64,000 nt of DNA from Picocystis sp. L7 (taxonomy: Eukaryota; Chlorophyta; Picocystophyceae; Picocystales; Picocystaceae), in NCBI GenBank assembly GCA_020975725.1, contig QXJR01000017.1:249001-313000 (forward strand), given 5' to 3'. Shown in pieces: positions 1 to 11,506 of this stretch. The position numbers and the translations under genes were made by a program. Numbering within the stretch: position 1 is the stretch's first letter; each line of letters starts with the position of its first letter. The notes below the pieces were generated by a model. That model saw only the letters and a list, made by a program, of their open reading frames with translations, was not told the origin of the DNA and did not search any database.

Positions 1-2337
1 CGAAGCATTACACAGATATTCCAACAGGTGGTCCACAAGAAACCTTGAGAGCCTCGCATTCTGGAGCAGGTGCATAACTACATTCAAAAGGATTGGCAAT
101 TTCACAAGCTCTCTGAAAAAGTCGTCGAATCCCAAGTGAAGCATGTCCAAGAAGTTTCTAGGTGTCAGTACTGTAAAAACAGCAAAAAAATGCTCCAAAA
201 TGTCATTCCCACTGGCTAAAGGATGAAGCTTCCCTACATTGTTCGCGCTTAATGGTTCTGGTGGATCTGCAGGGTTGTTTTCCCCGTCTGTCTCCGCAAA
301 GATATACAAACACCGTACACCATTGGAAAGAAGAGTAGATGCAGCAAGTACCTCATCATCGGTCATGCTTTGAGGAAGATTAGGAACTGCTGCTGGCGCC
401 TGCGCTTGCTGACTTTGTACTTGCTGGTGGGCCCTTGCAAAATGAGAGATGCTCCATAGCAAGGTCTTCAACCCCATAACAAGGGTCTTAAGAAGCTGTT
501 TGCACTCGTGCACCTCCTTCTGGTAGTCTGTGTGACCCTTCGATGGGAGGTTCTTCACCTCCAAATCGCTCTTCTCAGAATTTATTCTGACAAATGATCT
601 TCTACGCTTCTCGATTAGGTCTGGAACAAGGTAAGAGAGACTGTGAAACTTCATGATGAAGGTGTCCAGAATCCTGCCAAGTAAAGCACGGGCCTCTTTC
701 TTGCCTGCCGGCTCTTGCCTCTTTGCATAGCTGAGGAAAATCACTTCTACCAGATTGAGCATAAGTCGGATGCATGTCATTTGCACACCAAGAGGTAGCT
801 GATCATCATGTACATTCCTGGAGAAGATGTATACCACGGCGCTAAGCTGCTTGAGGGTCAGGTCACTTCGAACATGATGGATCAGCTCTGCCAAGAGAGA
901 ATATGCCAATGGACGGAGGGTATCATAGCAAGCCCGGCCCTTGCCAATCAGAATCTCTTCATTAAGTAGTGTGTCTATGTGGGTAAAGAAGCCGCGACGA
1001 AAGTCAGTAGCGAGAACGTGCCTCGTTGCCACCAGGAGCTCTTTCCTAATGGCAACATTGTCCGGTGTGCTGATCATAAGCTCAATGATGGCTTTAGAAA
1101 TGCTATGTTGATGCGGTTTGATAAGGTCTCCGAAACTGCGCAAGAGGTAAGTGAGGAATGAGACGGTCTTGATCTGTGCCCCTTTCATATCGGTAAATAC
1201 CTGCTTCAGTTGTCCTTGGGGGCATTCCTTGGGGCCTTGAGAAGAGATGCACTGGATCATCAGGGGAAGGAGGAGCTGTATGTTCGTTTGGATGTACTGT
1301 GGGTATAGCTGAAACAGGAACATCACAATCAGCGGGCACTCGGTGATCACCTTAAAGCTCCTTGTGCTTGGGACCAATTCAGCCGGAGACGTAGTGCTTT
1401 TGTGCATGCTCATGCTCTTTCCACCAACTACCTTCTTCTTGTCGTCAAAATACATACGAGTTGTTTCCTTAAATCCACGGTAAACCTTGGAAAAAAATCG
1501 TCAGCACGAATTCGGTCCTGGTGAGTCCAAAAGGGACGTTCCTCTCTTGCCCCATGCTGGAACTTACCTTCGCCACGAAATCCAAAAACGGCCGGACTTC
1601 AGACTCAAGAGAAGGTCGGAAGTTCTTGTGTAGATCGAAAATGATCCTCAGACTGATCATGGCATTGTCCTCATTGTCCGCTTCCAGAGTGCCCAAGCAA
1701 ATTTTCATGAGATCGTGGGAGAATGGCCGGATCACCTCGTTGTGTGGCAGCCGGTTGAGGATCTCCAGCACGGTGTTCCTCAGCTTGTGCTCGTCTCCAT
1801 CCTTGAACTGGGGCTTCGTGCCTGCCAGCACCCTGCGGAACGCAGGAAAAAAAGCCTTTAGGAAGTTCAGGTACTCGGAGGTGTGCACGATCTCGATCGA
1901 GTCTCTCAGCTCGGTGGCCAGCTGCAACTTCTCGGTCGTTCCTAAGGGAATGGAGCGTTTCGTGGAGTCAGCGACCGAATCTTGCCACCTTGGGCCGCCG
2001 ACAGGTGCCTCGTTCGTCCGCTCCTGGATTGGTGCGGTTCGAATTCCGTCCCGAACCAAGCTCTGTCACCCCTTTGGATCCCCTCCGTCGAAGCATCGGG
2101 CCTTGTCGTACGACGTCCGCGTTTCGTCGCCTCGCACTTCTGATCCGTCGGTTCTGTTCGCATCCTTCTCTTTCCTCGTTCCCGCGGTGGGCCTACGCGA
2201 ACTTCAGATTCCTCTCCGCCGCATCGGGTCCCGTTCTTTTTCCAGACGCGCGCAGCCGTCTCAATTCGGACGGACGCCTCACCTCGATTGCCATCCAAGA
2301 GCGTTTTGGCGTGTTCTTCGAAGTTGCTGGTGATCAT
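1..2337 (-). CDS. TRA1: TRRAP/Tra1, N-terminal part (runs off the left edge)
   Basis: Tra1/TRRAP is the very large HEAT/FAT pseudokinase scaffold of the SAGA and NuA4 histone acetyltransferase complexes and binds activators in the nucleus. Three exons are visible on the minus strand: 2283-2337, 1568-1941 and 1485 to the window edge, with introns of 341 and 82 bp that have GT/AG borders and keep phase. They encode the first 638 residues of a protein usually about 3,800 long. The start reads MITSNFEEHAKTLLDGNR, then GTTEKLQLATELRDSIEI and LRNTVLEILNRLPHNEV, which match plant Tra1 closely in order and spacing. Further in, LVATRHVLATDFR and RPLAYSLLAELIHHVR are also family signatures. The short first exon was chosen because it restores the conserved NFE-H start; starting inside the second exon would lose it. 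The kinase-like end lies outside the window. Confidence 0.93.
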
Positions 2338-3553
2338 GGCGAGGTGGTTGTGTATGCTTCTGCTTCGCCGTTCCCTGCTGGCGGGTGTTCCCACTCCCTT
2401 CGATTCGTTCTCCTCCCACCCTCTCCCGCTACTCCCACGTTCCCGCGGTCTCGCTTCCCGGACGCTCGCTCGTGCAGCTGCGCCACCTCTTCCTTCGCCT
2501 CCGGCCACGTCGCGTGCTTCGTGGTCCGTGCGTGGTGGCTTCGTCCCCGTGGACACCCCGACGCGTTCGATTCGGCGTGGACGTGCTTCTCCTCCTGCTT
2601 CCGGACTCGTCCAGCCGAGGAGGTGGCGTCGAGGCGAGGCGTGGACGTGTGTGAAACGTGCTCGTGCGACGATGTGGAAGGTGGGATGGAGACGCACCTG
2701 CTGGGTCCAGTCCCCCACACGCCCACCGAACGGGGATCCGAACCCCCCGGATCCGGACGGAGAAAGAGGAGGGGGTCGGAATCCCCGAAACGGAGGGGGG
2801 GGCGGGCGATGCTGGGGGTACGCGTACGGGGTGGGTACGAGAACGGACGGGACGTTCGGAGGGGAGGAGGTACGTACGGGTACGGGCGATTCGAAACGAG
2901 GAGGGGGCGGGATGGATCCAAGGACTCGGGGATCGTCCCCGGGAGAGTCAGGGGACACGTAACCACCATCGAACGCAGAGGAACGGAGGGGGGAAAACGG
3001 GCTGGAGGCGCGTCCGTGGGACGGTCCGTGAGGGGGGATCGAAACCGGCCGGTACCGACGGTACGAAGGGGTTTTTCTTTTTTTCGTTCGGTTTCGGATG
3101 CTCGTCCTCGTCGGCAACGGATCCTTTCGGGTGGGGTGTGGTGCCGTCGACCCCTCCGACGGGGTTATCTCCCCATCTCGCATCCGATTGGTGGACGCGG
3201 GATCCGCCCAAGGACCGGTGGGAAGCAGATCTCGCGCCTACCGTCCCCATCCCCCGGTTCCACCCGGTGGAAACGGGGACCCCTTCCCTTTCAAACCTGG
3301 ATCCACACCGGATGGATCCCCTACGTCTTCGACTCGTGCTGGGATCGCTTCCCATCCACCCTTCCCCTGCCATCCCGGGGGATGGTGGATCTGGTCGGAT
3401 CCCGTCCCCGACGTCCAGGGGAAGGTTCCCCCTTGAACCCGGACGTCCACTGGACCTCCTGGGATCCCACAGGATCAAACGCACCATTCGACCGGTGTTC
3501 CTGTTCGTTGGCTGCTGCGTCCATCGCTGCGCACTTTCCACGTCCCAAACGCC
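2338..3553. other. Intergenic, divergent promoter region of TRA1 and psaD
   Basis: GC-rich sequence of about 1.2 kb with many GGATCC/GATCC words and G-runs, especially 2740-3480. Long open frames exist on both strands, but they are low-complexity Arg/Gly/Pro/Ser translations typical of GC-rich noncoding DNA. No gene is supported. Confidence 0.6.
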
Positions 3554-4718
3554 ATGCAGACCGTCGCTTGCGCACCCACGAGGGCCGCCCTTCGCACTGC
3601 CAACCGCAGGAACGCAACCAAACGCGCCAACGTCGTCGTGCGCGCCGAAGGGAAGGAAGCATCTGCGGCCGCTCCGGAAAAGCCCAAGTGGACCGAACCC
3701 AAGCTCGATCCCAACACGCCGTCGCCCATCTTCGGTGGAAGCACCGGTGGACTGCTCAGAAAGGCACAGGTGAGCGAAAGAGTGGCGTCGAACGAAAAGA
3801 AAGAAGAAAGACGAAAGAGAGAACCACGGAGCCGCGCACGGGACGTACGCGAGAAACGGCACCGATCGCCCAAACGGAAGACAGGGAATGGCCCGGCGGG
3901 TTCGACTGGGGAAAAAGAACTAGCTGCTGGAAGGCGTCGACACCTTCGCCGCTGGACGGACGGAAGACCGAAAGCAGATGCACTCGACCGTGACCGGGTC
4001 ACACTACGGTCCGCCGAACGGGTGCCCGCGCTCGCACGCCTCCGTCTTCAGCTTAGCAGCCCGTCGTGCCCGATACCGGGACCATAAGAAGCAAAAACTC
4101 GTACAGTTCTGGAAGCATTGGAACGGGTGGACGGGGGTCGTGCGCTCGACGCGGACAACACGCGGTGCTCGGTGCGAGAGCCCCTACTGACCTCAGTCGT
4201 CCGCTGTCGCAGACTGAGGAGTTCTACGTGATCACGTGGAATGCCAAGAAGGAGCAGATCTTCGAGATGCCCACGGGAGGTGCAGCCATCATGCGCGAGG
4301 GACCTAACCTGATGAAGTTGGCACGCAAGGAGCAGTGCCTGGCCCTCACCACCCAGCTGCGCACGAAGTTCAAGACCGATTCTTGCTTCTATCGTGTGTA
4401 TCCCAATGGTACGTTATGCACGTAAAGGAAACGCGTGGCAGCCGTGGAGCGCATCTGCTTGGGTTGAAGATGTCTTTCTAACCTTTGCCTACACGTTTCG
4501 CAACCACAGGTGAGGTCCAGTACCTGCATCCAAAGGACGGTGTGTATCCTGAGAAGGTGAACGCTGGGCGGGTTGCAAAGAATAACAACCTCCGTCGTAT
4601 CGGGCAAAACAAGGAACCTGCAGCGGTCAAGTATACTGCTGGGATGGGCGGATTCAACCTCAAGCCGTTCGAGGTGGACTCGACCAACTCTACGACTGGC
4701 CCCGAAGCTACCGAGTAG
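3554..4718 (+). CDS. psaD: Photosystem I reaction centre subunit II (PsaD), plastid precursor
   Basis: PsaD is the stromal subunit of photosystem I that docks ferredoxin. Three exons, 3554-3769, 4213-4408 and 4510-4718, join in frame to 206 residues. Introns are 443 and 101 bp with GTGAGC, GTACGT and AG borders. The first exon starts with a plastid transit peptide ([19 protein letters not shown], cleavage probably near VVRAEG) followed by [12 protein letters not shown]. The second carries [28 protein letters not shown] and [11 protein letters not shown], and the third [16 protein letters not shown], all hallmark PsaD segments. The C-terminus after the conserved core is longer than in land plants ([15 protein letters not shown] and beyond). 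Nuclear location of this gene supports a green-lineage plastid. Confidence 0.97.
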
Positions 4719-5863
4719 ATAATGCAACAATGTCCACGCTGGGGTGTTGTTGGTATACGCAACTCTAGCCTCTGTTGGCGCTTTTTTGGCCTTCTGCTCC
4801 AACAAATCTACCCACGGTAGCAGGAGGTAGAGTGGAGTATGTAAATTGAAGTGCACATAGGCTTTCGCCCTGCTACGCCATGGGTTTCACCACGCTCGTA
4901 CCATGCATCTTATGCCTGGCACATCGAGGAGGGGGCTCCTGGCTGCACCTGCGCCTTCCAGGCAACGCGCCTTTTTAATTTTGGTGCACAGACCCTTCAA
5001 AAGAATGCTTGCACTACACCACACATCGTTTCGCGACCTTCCATGGCCCGTGCTTTGGTCCATGGTGTTGCAATCTTCCACAGGGTTGGGCGATTCAGGC
5101 CGTCCTAGTCACGCTCCGATCTTGAAGTTTCGTGGTCATTCCTTTGGCATCGGGTCCATTCGCAAGGTTGGAGTGGATCACGTGCCGCTTCCTGATCGGT
5201 TCCAGACCCTGGCGTTCGAGGGATGGTTGGGCTTCGAGGGGGTCTTGCACCTGGTCCATCATCGGGTCTCCCGAGGTTCCAAACCGAATCCACCTCGGAC
5301 TGGGACACTGAGGATCGAAATGGCACCCTGAATGCCCCCCTTTGCACTCATCGACGGGTCCGATCTCGGAATCATCAACGCCTCCTGCCCCCCTTTCGTC
5401 TTTCGGGGGGAAGGACCGCTCCATCCGAGTCAGCCTTGCCCCAACCCCCCATCGATCATCGAGATCTCGCTCCTCCTGATCGATACGATCGGGACTCTGA
5501 CCGAAATCTTCGAGGGGAAAGGATCGGATCCTCGGGTTCTAGTCCCTTCCCCCCAAGGATACGCTGACGAGGCGGGATTCGTTCCCCCACAACCTCCCCT
5601 GCCAATCCTGTGTCAACTCCAGTGCACGACCGACCTCGAGGGCACGTGTCGGAAATCGTTCAGAAGCACGAGAAGCAAAGCCAAACGCGACCACAAGGAC
5701 GCATCAGAATCGATCCCGTTCGAGAGACCAACAAGCGCCAAGGCAGACCAGAGAAGGGAGTCTCCGTCGCAGAGATCCACAGCCGCGAAGCGGCCCCGGT
5801 TGCGGAAGGACACCGAGAAAAGACACTGCAACGCTCCTCGAGAAGAAGATAAAAGAAAGTAAC
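4719..5863. other. Intergenic between psaD and the unknown plastid-type gene
   Basis: The first part is psaD 3' flank. From about 5100 the sequence becomes GATC-rich (repeated GGATCG and CGATC words near 5450-5530). No open frame here has protein-like composition, and I see no RNA gene. Confidence 0.5.
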
Positions 5864-6397
5864 ATGTACACCTCGTGCTGCCAAGCCACCGTGGTGGGCT
5901 CCAACAAGATGCCCATGAGGATGCTCAGGCGGACACGCAGGACCCCAACTTGTACCGTAAGAGCCAAGAAGGGACGAGCAGATGGGAATATCAGCAGCAT
6001 GGACGAGGTGAGACCAGCGAATGACCGACCTTCCGTGCGAGGTGCCGTGATTGCAATGGACACTGACGATGGATCGATACAGGATAACGAAGAGCTCACG
6101 CGCCTCTGTGAGGCAGATTACGGAACTCCTTCCAGCTGGATGAATTCCTCTTGGATTGACCTGGACATCCGCAGCCATGGACTGATCGAAGATGAAGCCC
6201 AAAGGGCCTTATGGAAGCACTTTGCCAAAAATGAGGCATTGCCTTGGAGGATCAAGAAACAGCAGAATTATGTGGAAGCAACAGCGGCCTACAAAGCCCA
6301 CGTAGACGGACTGCAAAAGAACAAGGCACGGACACCAAAACCATCTCCAAGACGGAACAACATTGTACAGGTTGCATCCTTCCGTGAACATCCTTAG
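5864..6397 (+). CDS. Unknown protein, probably plastid-targeted
   Basis: I do not recognise this family. The N-terminus (MYTSCCQATVVGSNKMPMRM, then an Arg-rich stretch ending in TCTVRAKKG) looks like a green-algal plastid transit peptide. The C-terminal part is protein-like and polar: LTRLCEADYGTPSSWMNSSW, a tryptophan-rich patch, then WRIKKQQNYVEATAAYKAHV. A likely 75-bp intron at 6008-6082 (GTGAGA..ATACAG) is a multiple of three without stops, so both spliced (152 residues, SMDE joined to DNEELTRL) and retained (177 residues) forms stay in frame. The spliced form removes a less protein-like segment and is preferred. Confidence 0.6.
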   Translation: MYTSCCQATVVGSNKMPMRMLRRTRRTPTCTVRAKKGRADGNISSMDEVRPANDRPSVRGAVIAMDTDDGSIQDNEELTRLCEADYGTPSSWMNSSWIDLDIRSHGLIEDEAQRALWKHFAKNEALPWRIKKQQNYVEATAAYKAHVDGLQKNKARTPKPSPRRNNIVQVASFREHP

Positions 6398-7872
6398 ATA
6401 CCTCATCGATGCGGCACATCTTGTATCATACACATGCCCGGCTTGTCGGCTAAATGGTGACTGTGCATTAAGCTCTTTGTTTGTATGCGTCGGAGTGCGA
6501 ACAAGAATAAATCGTTTTTGAATTCCGGATTCACCGTCCCCTTTTGAAGGATCTGTGATACAAAGTCTTCGTCCCCACTTCCACCATACAGAAACAAAGC
6601 CCTCTTTAGGAAAGTCAAAGCATCTCCCAAGTGTGGTGTCAACGTTTTCTGTGTCTTTTCTTCAAAAAGAAAAACGAAGAACTCCTTGACATCTATGTGG
6701 TGTCAAAGTGCCATTCTTTGATGGAAGTGTTTTTGCAACACGTTGTGACTAGCCATTGGAGTAGACGCTTTGGTGAGGAATGACTTCGTAGAAGCTCACC
6801 AAGGAAGTGCGATTTGGATTGGCAAGCCCATCCGTTTTGAGCGGTTTGTTCGATCATCCCGGAAATGCTAGTCAAGAATGTGTCCTAGTTTAGCTACGGC
6901 TCCCTTCTACGCATCCCAATTTGCAAGGTCGCTCTTCGTGCTTTTTCATGTACACAAGTTGGGTGTGTGCTCGAGCTCACGTGTGTGGCTTTGTCCATTC
7001 AAGAACTTCTCGGTGCCATCAAGAATCATCTCTCTAACCTTGAGACGGCAAAGAAAGTTGTCAAGTTCTACATGGTAGATTTTTTCTCGGTCCGAAGCCA
7101 CAGTAGAAGGCCTGGGTGTCCTCTACATGCAACAATATGAAAAACTACAGTAGGTTTTCCACTAGCATGAGTTGCCTCGCTCGTCGACTTGGTTCGAAGG
7201 GTACAGAAAATACAATGTAAAAATGAGCCATATGAGTGAAAGAATGTCTACCAAAGGTAACAAGTTCACGATTTACTCATGGTAATTGCGATGTTATCGA
7301 TTGAATCGATCACTTATTGGTGCGAACCTTTCGTTTGCATAGCAACGTGTTTTCTACAACATTGAACACCAGGCTAGCTTGTGGAAGACCAATTACATGC
7401 GATCGACCTAGTTCAAGGAGTCGACTTGTTCGTTGGAACTCGTCATCAGGCAGCACTGTTTTGCATTTTATCCGCGAATCGACACCCTTCGTCCAAGGAG
7501 CGACGTTCGAAAATCACCGCCAGACCATTGTTCTTTCCTTGGTCTCGATCCCACCGCGGTGCTCGACGGCTGGGTTGCCGGCAATATCCCCTCGACGCGC
7601 ACTTCATCCATACCTGCTTTTTTCCCGGTTGTTGTCCGCACTTCATCGGTCGAGGTGCACTTACCGCAGAGGACGGGTTCATCCAGGTGGGTGAGGCACG
7701 TGGTTGGCGTTCCGACCTCCGACACGGTTCCGTCTCCCCTTCAAACCGATCCTTTTTCCCTTCTCCCTCACCCTTTGATCGAGCACGTCTCTCCAATCGC
7801 TGGTCTAGGGAGTCGGGTCTCCCTTCACAACGCTGGGGCCGAGGGACGAACGCCCACGAGGAAGGTGTCCAG
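6398..7872. other. Intergenic, AT-richer, no supported gene
   Basis: About 1.5 kb between the unknown plastid-type gene and the CBM45-like gene. Composition is clearly more AT-rich than the flanks until about 7400. The short direct repeat GTGGTGTCAA occurs near 6633 and 6693. A minus-strand frame ending at 6403 is protein-like but has no ATG (see rejected items). Confidence 0.5.
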
Positions 7873-9930
7873 ATGGCGCGCGGTTGCTTGCTGCTGCGAG
7901 TGCGAACACACGCCAAAACGCAGCAGAAGGAGTTCAGAAGATGCACTAGGATACGTGCGTCCGCAGAGGACGTGTTCGAGCGATCAATCGTTCGAGAGAC
8001 GCTGCTCCGCGTGGCCGTGGAAGCAGGTCTGGACGACTCCGAAACGAACGAATACGTGTTGCAAGCTGAAGAGGAGTTGCAGGCAAGGATGCATGGATGG
8101 CCTCCTAGACCTCCGAAAGTTCACAAGGATTGGAGATGGCTGGAGAAGATGGCCAAACAGCTCGAGGAAAACGCGGCAAACCCCGTCTGTTTGCGGAGGA
8201 TTTACGCCACCGACGACGAAGTAGGCCTCATCGCAATCGTGGAGAGAATCAGCATGGATGCATCGAACGACAATGACTTCGTAGAATGGAACAGAAAAGA
8301 GGTCTCCGCAGTTTCATGGGAAGAAACGCATGTACACGGCAGCTTCGGTAGACGACGATCGGCACGAGGCGAGCTCTCCTGGACCGTAGGCCAAGAATTG
8401 GCAACACATGAGCCTACTAGCACCGTACACGCCAACGAGAAAGGTCCACGCACTTTTCCCTCACCAGATGCGGGATGGATAGTGCGACTTTACTGCGATG
8501 GAGAGGTGCCATTAAAAGTGCACTGGGGGTTGACTGGGAAGGGAGAAAAACAAGGTGTCTGGCTGCTGCCACCCGAGGATGCCCGCCCAGAAGGCAGCCA
8601 ATGCAGCGAAGACGCGTGTGATCTGGATCTACAGCAGGAGGGCCCCCTTAGAAGCTGTGAGATCAAGATCAGGGAAAGTTCGCCCGCCCCTGGCATTTTC
8701 TTTGTGGCACAGAGGGTGGAAAACGAGAAGTGGATAAAGGCAGCCGATGGGGGAGACTTCTTCGTGCCTCTTCCAGGATGGGAAACGGCAGAGGAGAGAA
8801 GGAAGCTGGAGAGCCTGGGGTTCTTTGATCAGATACCACAAGAACCCCCTTCTTCAAACATCCAGCCGGTGTCAGAGACACTTGCCAGTATGGATTATTC
8901 CGAGTCGGAAAGCGGTAGTGAGGATAGCTTGGACTTGCTCCAGTTTCCAGTCATGTACGAGCAGCAGTACCAGCTTGCAGGAGGAAGACGACTCCTTTTG
9001 TCTGTACGCGCTGGAAATAAGCACAACAACGAGGATGGCAGCGTTTATTCTGTTGAGCTACTTTGTGATGTCCAGGAGGATGGCCCTCTGATCCTCCATT
9101 GGGGTCTGGCACAGGAGAACATCGACTGCCCCTACGAGCTTAGCAACAGCACTGATTTGTCTGAATGCGCACTGTCCTGGCAGACTCCCAGTGAGGTTCC
9201 TGACAATTCAGAGTGTGGGGGGGAGAGCTGCAACACGCAATTCGATTCAGTTTCTGGCGGGACCTGGAAGAGAGCGATCGTTGATTTGAAGCCAAGTGAC
9301 GGGGTGATGGGGATATACTTCGTGCTTCAGATCGGGCACCACTGGGTTTCCGATGCGGATGGCAATGACTTTTATGTTCCTATACCATCAGGGATCCTTC
9401 ATCAACTGGCAACGGAGGCAGCACATGCTCCTGACGTCATGCATCAGCACATTTTCCCTCTGGGAAGGAGTGGATGTTCAGGGCATTTACTAGCACTGAT
9501 CAGTGAGCACAAGGAGTCATACATGATCGAGTTATTCTCGGACTCTCCTGAGCCACTTGTGCTTCATTGGGGGATCGCGGAGGTGGAACCCTTTGGGTGG
9601 AGTGTCCCTCCTGAAGGTATCGTACCTCCTGGCAGCGTTGTCCTTCCTCGTGCCTGTGAGACATCTTTTTTTGTTGCCCCTGCATCTCTGGTGAAGGAGC
9701 TTCACGGCACTTTGGTGAATCCAGGAAGCATTGGAGGGTCTGCTGGCAGTGTAGATTTGGGTCCTGGTCGTGGTTTGGCGAATCTTCAACGTGCTTGCAT
9801 CATCATCCCCCATGAGTACAAGGACATCATCGGTCTGACGTTCGTGTTGCGCAACGAGGACAGTTCCAAGTGGTTCAAGGACCAATGGAACAACTTTTTC
9901 CTCACGTGGCACATCAACGAGTTGGCTTGA
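7873..9930 (+). CDS. Triple CBM45-like starch-binding protein without catalytic domain
   Basis: A 685-residue protein with three diverged modules at about residues 198-300, 365-505 and 535-680. Each has the LxVHWG/LILHWG/LVLHWG core, an acidic PP-E or PPG-x loop, and a closing GI-F-V--W---D--DF-VP/L segment. In established families this module (CBM45) is found in tandem in glucan water dikinase and plastid alpha-amylase AMY3, where it binds alpha-glucan. Here the protein stops right after the third module, so neither a dikinase nor a GH13 domain follows. The start MARGCLLLRVRTHAKTQQKE is Arg-rich without acids, consistent with a plastid transit peptide; the same frame is open upstream, but without protein-like sequence. 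Residues 80-105 carry a WRWLEKMAKQ helix similar to GWD linkers. A non-catalytic role at starch granules is inference. Confidence 0.8.
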   Translation: MARGCLLLRVRTHAKTQQKEFRRCTRIRASAEDVFERSIVRETLLRVAVEAGLDDSETNEYVLQAEEELQARMHGWPPRPPKVHKDWRWLEKMAKQLEENAANPVCLRRIYATDDEVGLIAIVERISMDASNDNDFVEWNRKEVSAVSWEETHVHGSFGRRRSARGELSWTVGQELATHEPTSTVHANEKGPRTFPSPDAGWIVRLYCDGEVPLKVHWGLTGKGEKQGVWLLPPEDARPEGSQCSEDACDLDLQQEGPLRSCEIKIRESSPAPGIFFVAQRVENEKWIKAADGGDFFVPLPGWETAEERRKLESLGFFDQIPQEPPSSNIQPVSETLASMDYSESESGSEDSLDLLQFPVMYEQQYQLAGGRRLLLSVRAGNKHNNEDGSVYSVELLCDVQEDGPLILHWGLAQENIDCPYELSNSTDLSECALSWQTPSEVPDNSECGGESCNTQFDSVSGGTWKRAIVDLKPSDGVMGIYFVLQIGHHWVSDADGNDFYVPIPSGILHQLATEAAHAPDVMHQHIFPLGRSGCSGHLLALISEHKESYMIELFSDSPEPLVLHWGIAEVEPFGWSVPPEGIVPPGSVVLPRACETSFFVAPASLVKELHGTLVNPGSIGGSAGSVDLGPGRGLANLQRACIIIPHEYKDIIGLTFVLRNEDSSKWFKDQWNNFFLTWHINELA

Positions 9931-10268
9931 TCTTTTTGTTTTGTGTGTTCCCACTCTTTCGTGTCCACCTTATTCTCTTAGCGGGGTGGTTCCCCCATGT
10001 CCTGGTGGGGTCCATTGATCAAGGGATGGAGGAGGTCCACCCCTTCCCCTTTCTTTCCCCTGGAAATGGGACTCGCCATCCCGCGATCCTCCTTCGGTTC
10101 CTGGGTCTATCCCCTCCTTTTCTTTCCTACTGTTCCCTCCTTTCCCTATGGGGTTCGTCCAGGTCTCTCGCCTTCTCGCACCCTCCATCGATCCATCGAT
10201 CGCTGCGAGTGGATCGGCGAACGTTTCGATCGACCGCGAAGGACCTGCTTCTGAAGCGCACAAGCGAC
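9931..10268. other. Intergenic, promoter side of PSMA7
   Basis: 338 bp, C/T-rich, with GATC-containing words near 10185-10235. Nothing else recognised. Confidence 0.5.
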
Positions 10269-11395
10269 ATGTCGGCACGTTACGACCGTGCCATCACCGT
10301 CTTCTCGCCGGACGGACACCTGTACGTGCACATGGAAGCGCGCTCGGATCCGGATCGGATCGAAACGCGTGGAGAAGCAGCTGACCTTGCAGGACCACGA
10401 AACGCAGGTTTCAAGTGGAATATGCGCTCGAAGCGGTCCGGAAAGGGACCACGGCGGTGGGAGTGAGAGGAAAAGACTGCATCGTACTAGGTGCGCGTAG
10501 AATCCATGGCCGACAGGACGGCATCTCGAGAGACGACGCTGAACAAGAGAAAAGGCCAAACCGATCGGTTGGACGTGGCACGTGCGCGAAAAGGAACGAC
10601 GGACTGACCTTCCATCGGCGACGTTTGGTAACCTGAAGGTGTCGAAAAAAAGTCCACGGCCAAGCTGCAAGACGCACGCACCATCCGAAAAATCCATCAG
10701 ATCGACGATCACATCTGCATCTCTTTTGCTGGGCTCCAAGCAGACGCACGGGTCCTCATCAACCGAGCGAGGGTGGAGTGCCAGAGCTACAAACTCACGA
10801 TGGAAGACAAGGTGAGTCGTCATAACTTCCATCGCGTCAAAGGTGGACACGAGATGCCGGAAAGGTAGAGATGCTGACCGTCCGGATCATTTGCGCTGCA
10901 GATTTCTGTGGAACATGTCACCAGATACATTGCAGGAATTCAGCAATCGTACACGCAAAGTGGAGGGGTGAGGCCGTTCGGCATCTCTACTCTGGTTGCC
11001 GGATTCGATGAGCACAGCAATACGCCACAGCTCTATCAGACGGACCCAGCTGGTACCTTCTCAGCTTGGAAAGCGAATGCAACGGGGCGCAATTCCAAAG
11101 CGGTAAGTCGGATTTGACACTTCCAGATTCTGGGGAAGGGCAGCACTCAGTGTGATAAGTGGCTGACTGGCTGATATGATCGCAGGTGAGGGAGTACTTG
11201 GAGAAGAACTACGAAGAATTGGAAGGAGACGAAGCAGTGAAGCTGGCTTTGCGTGCTTTGTTGGAGGTTGTAGAGTCAGGTAGTAAGAACATTGAAGTCG
11301 CAATTATGAGTACCAGTGGGCTCCGCATCATGGAAGATCAAGAGGTCGACAATCTGGTCTCCCAAGTTGAAGCAGAGAAGGAAGGGAGCTCATGA
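10269..11395 (+). CDS. PSMA7: 20S proteasome subunit alpha type-7
   Basis: Alpha-ring subunit of the 20S proteasome. Five exons (10269-10321, 10408-10490, 10639-10811, 10902-11102, 11186-11395) splice in phase to 239 residues. Every junction restores conserved sequence: [49 protein letters not shown] and [15 protein letters not shown]. The N-terminal [18 protein letters not shown] is the alpha-type signature with the YDR gate residues, and GGVRPFG and [17 protein letters not shown] are diagnostic of this subunit. Four introns of 82-148 bp make it one of the most intron-dense genes here. A second proteasome gene (RPN11) lies 15 kb away. Confidence 0.96.
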
Positions 11396-11506
11396 TTTTA
11401 ATACATTTTTCCGTCATGCGATGGGCACCTCAGCTGTCCCGAATCATACCTGCCAAGCGATCAACCTTCACTGCTACTCACTTTATTTGTCCCCAGAGAT
11501 GGACTG

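Noticed and set aside
2338-3550. Several 200-600-residue frames on both strands
   Set aside because: Low-complexity Arg/Gly/Ser/Pro translations in GC-rich DNA; they overlap each other and real genes.
6403-6642. Minus-strand frame with protein-like sequence (ALTFLKRALFLYGGSGDEDF)
   Set aside because: No ATG before an internal late Met, no recognised family and no supported upstream exon; may be a terminal exon of an unseen gene, but unsupported.
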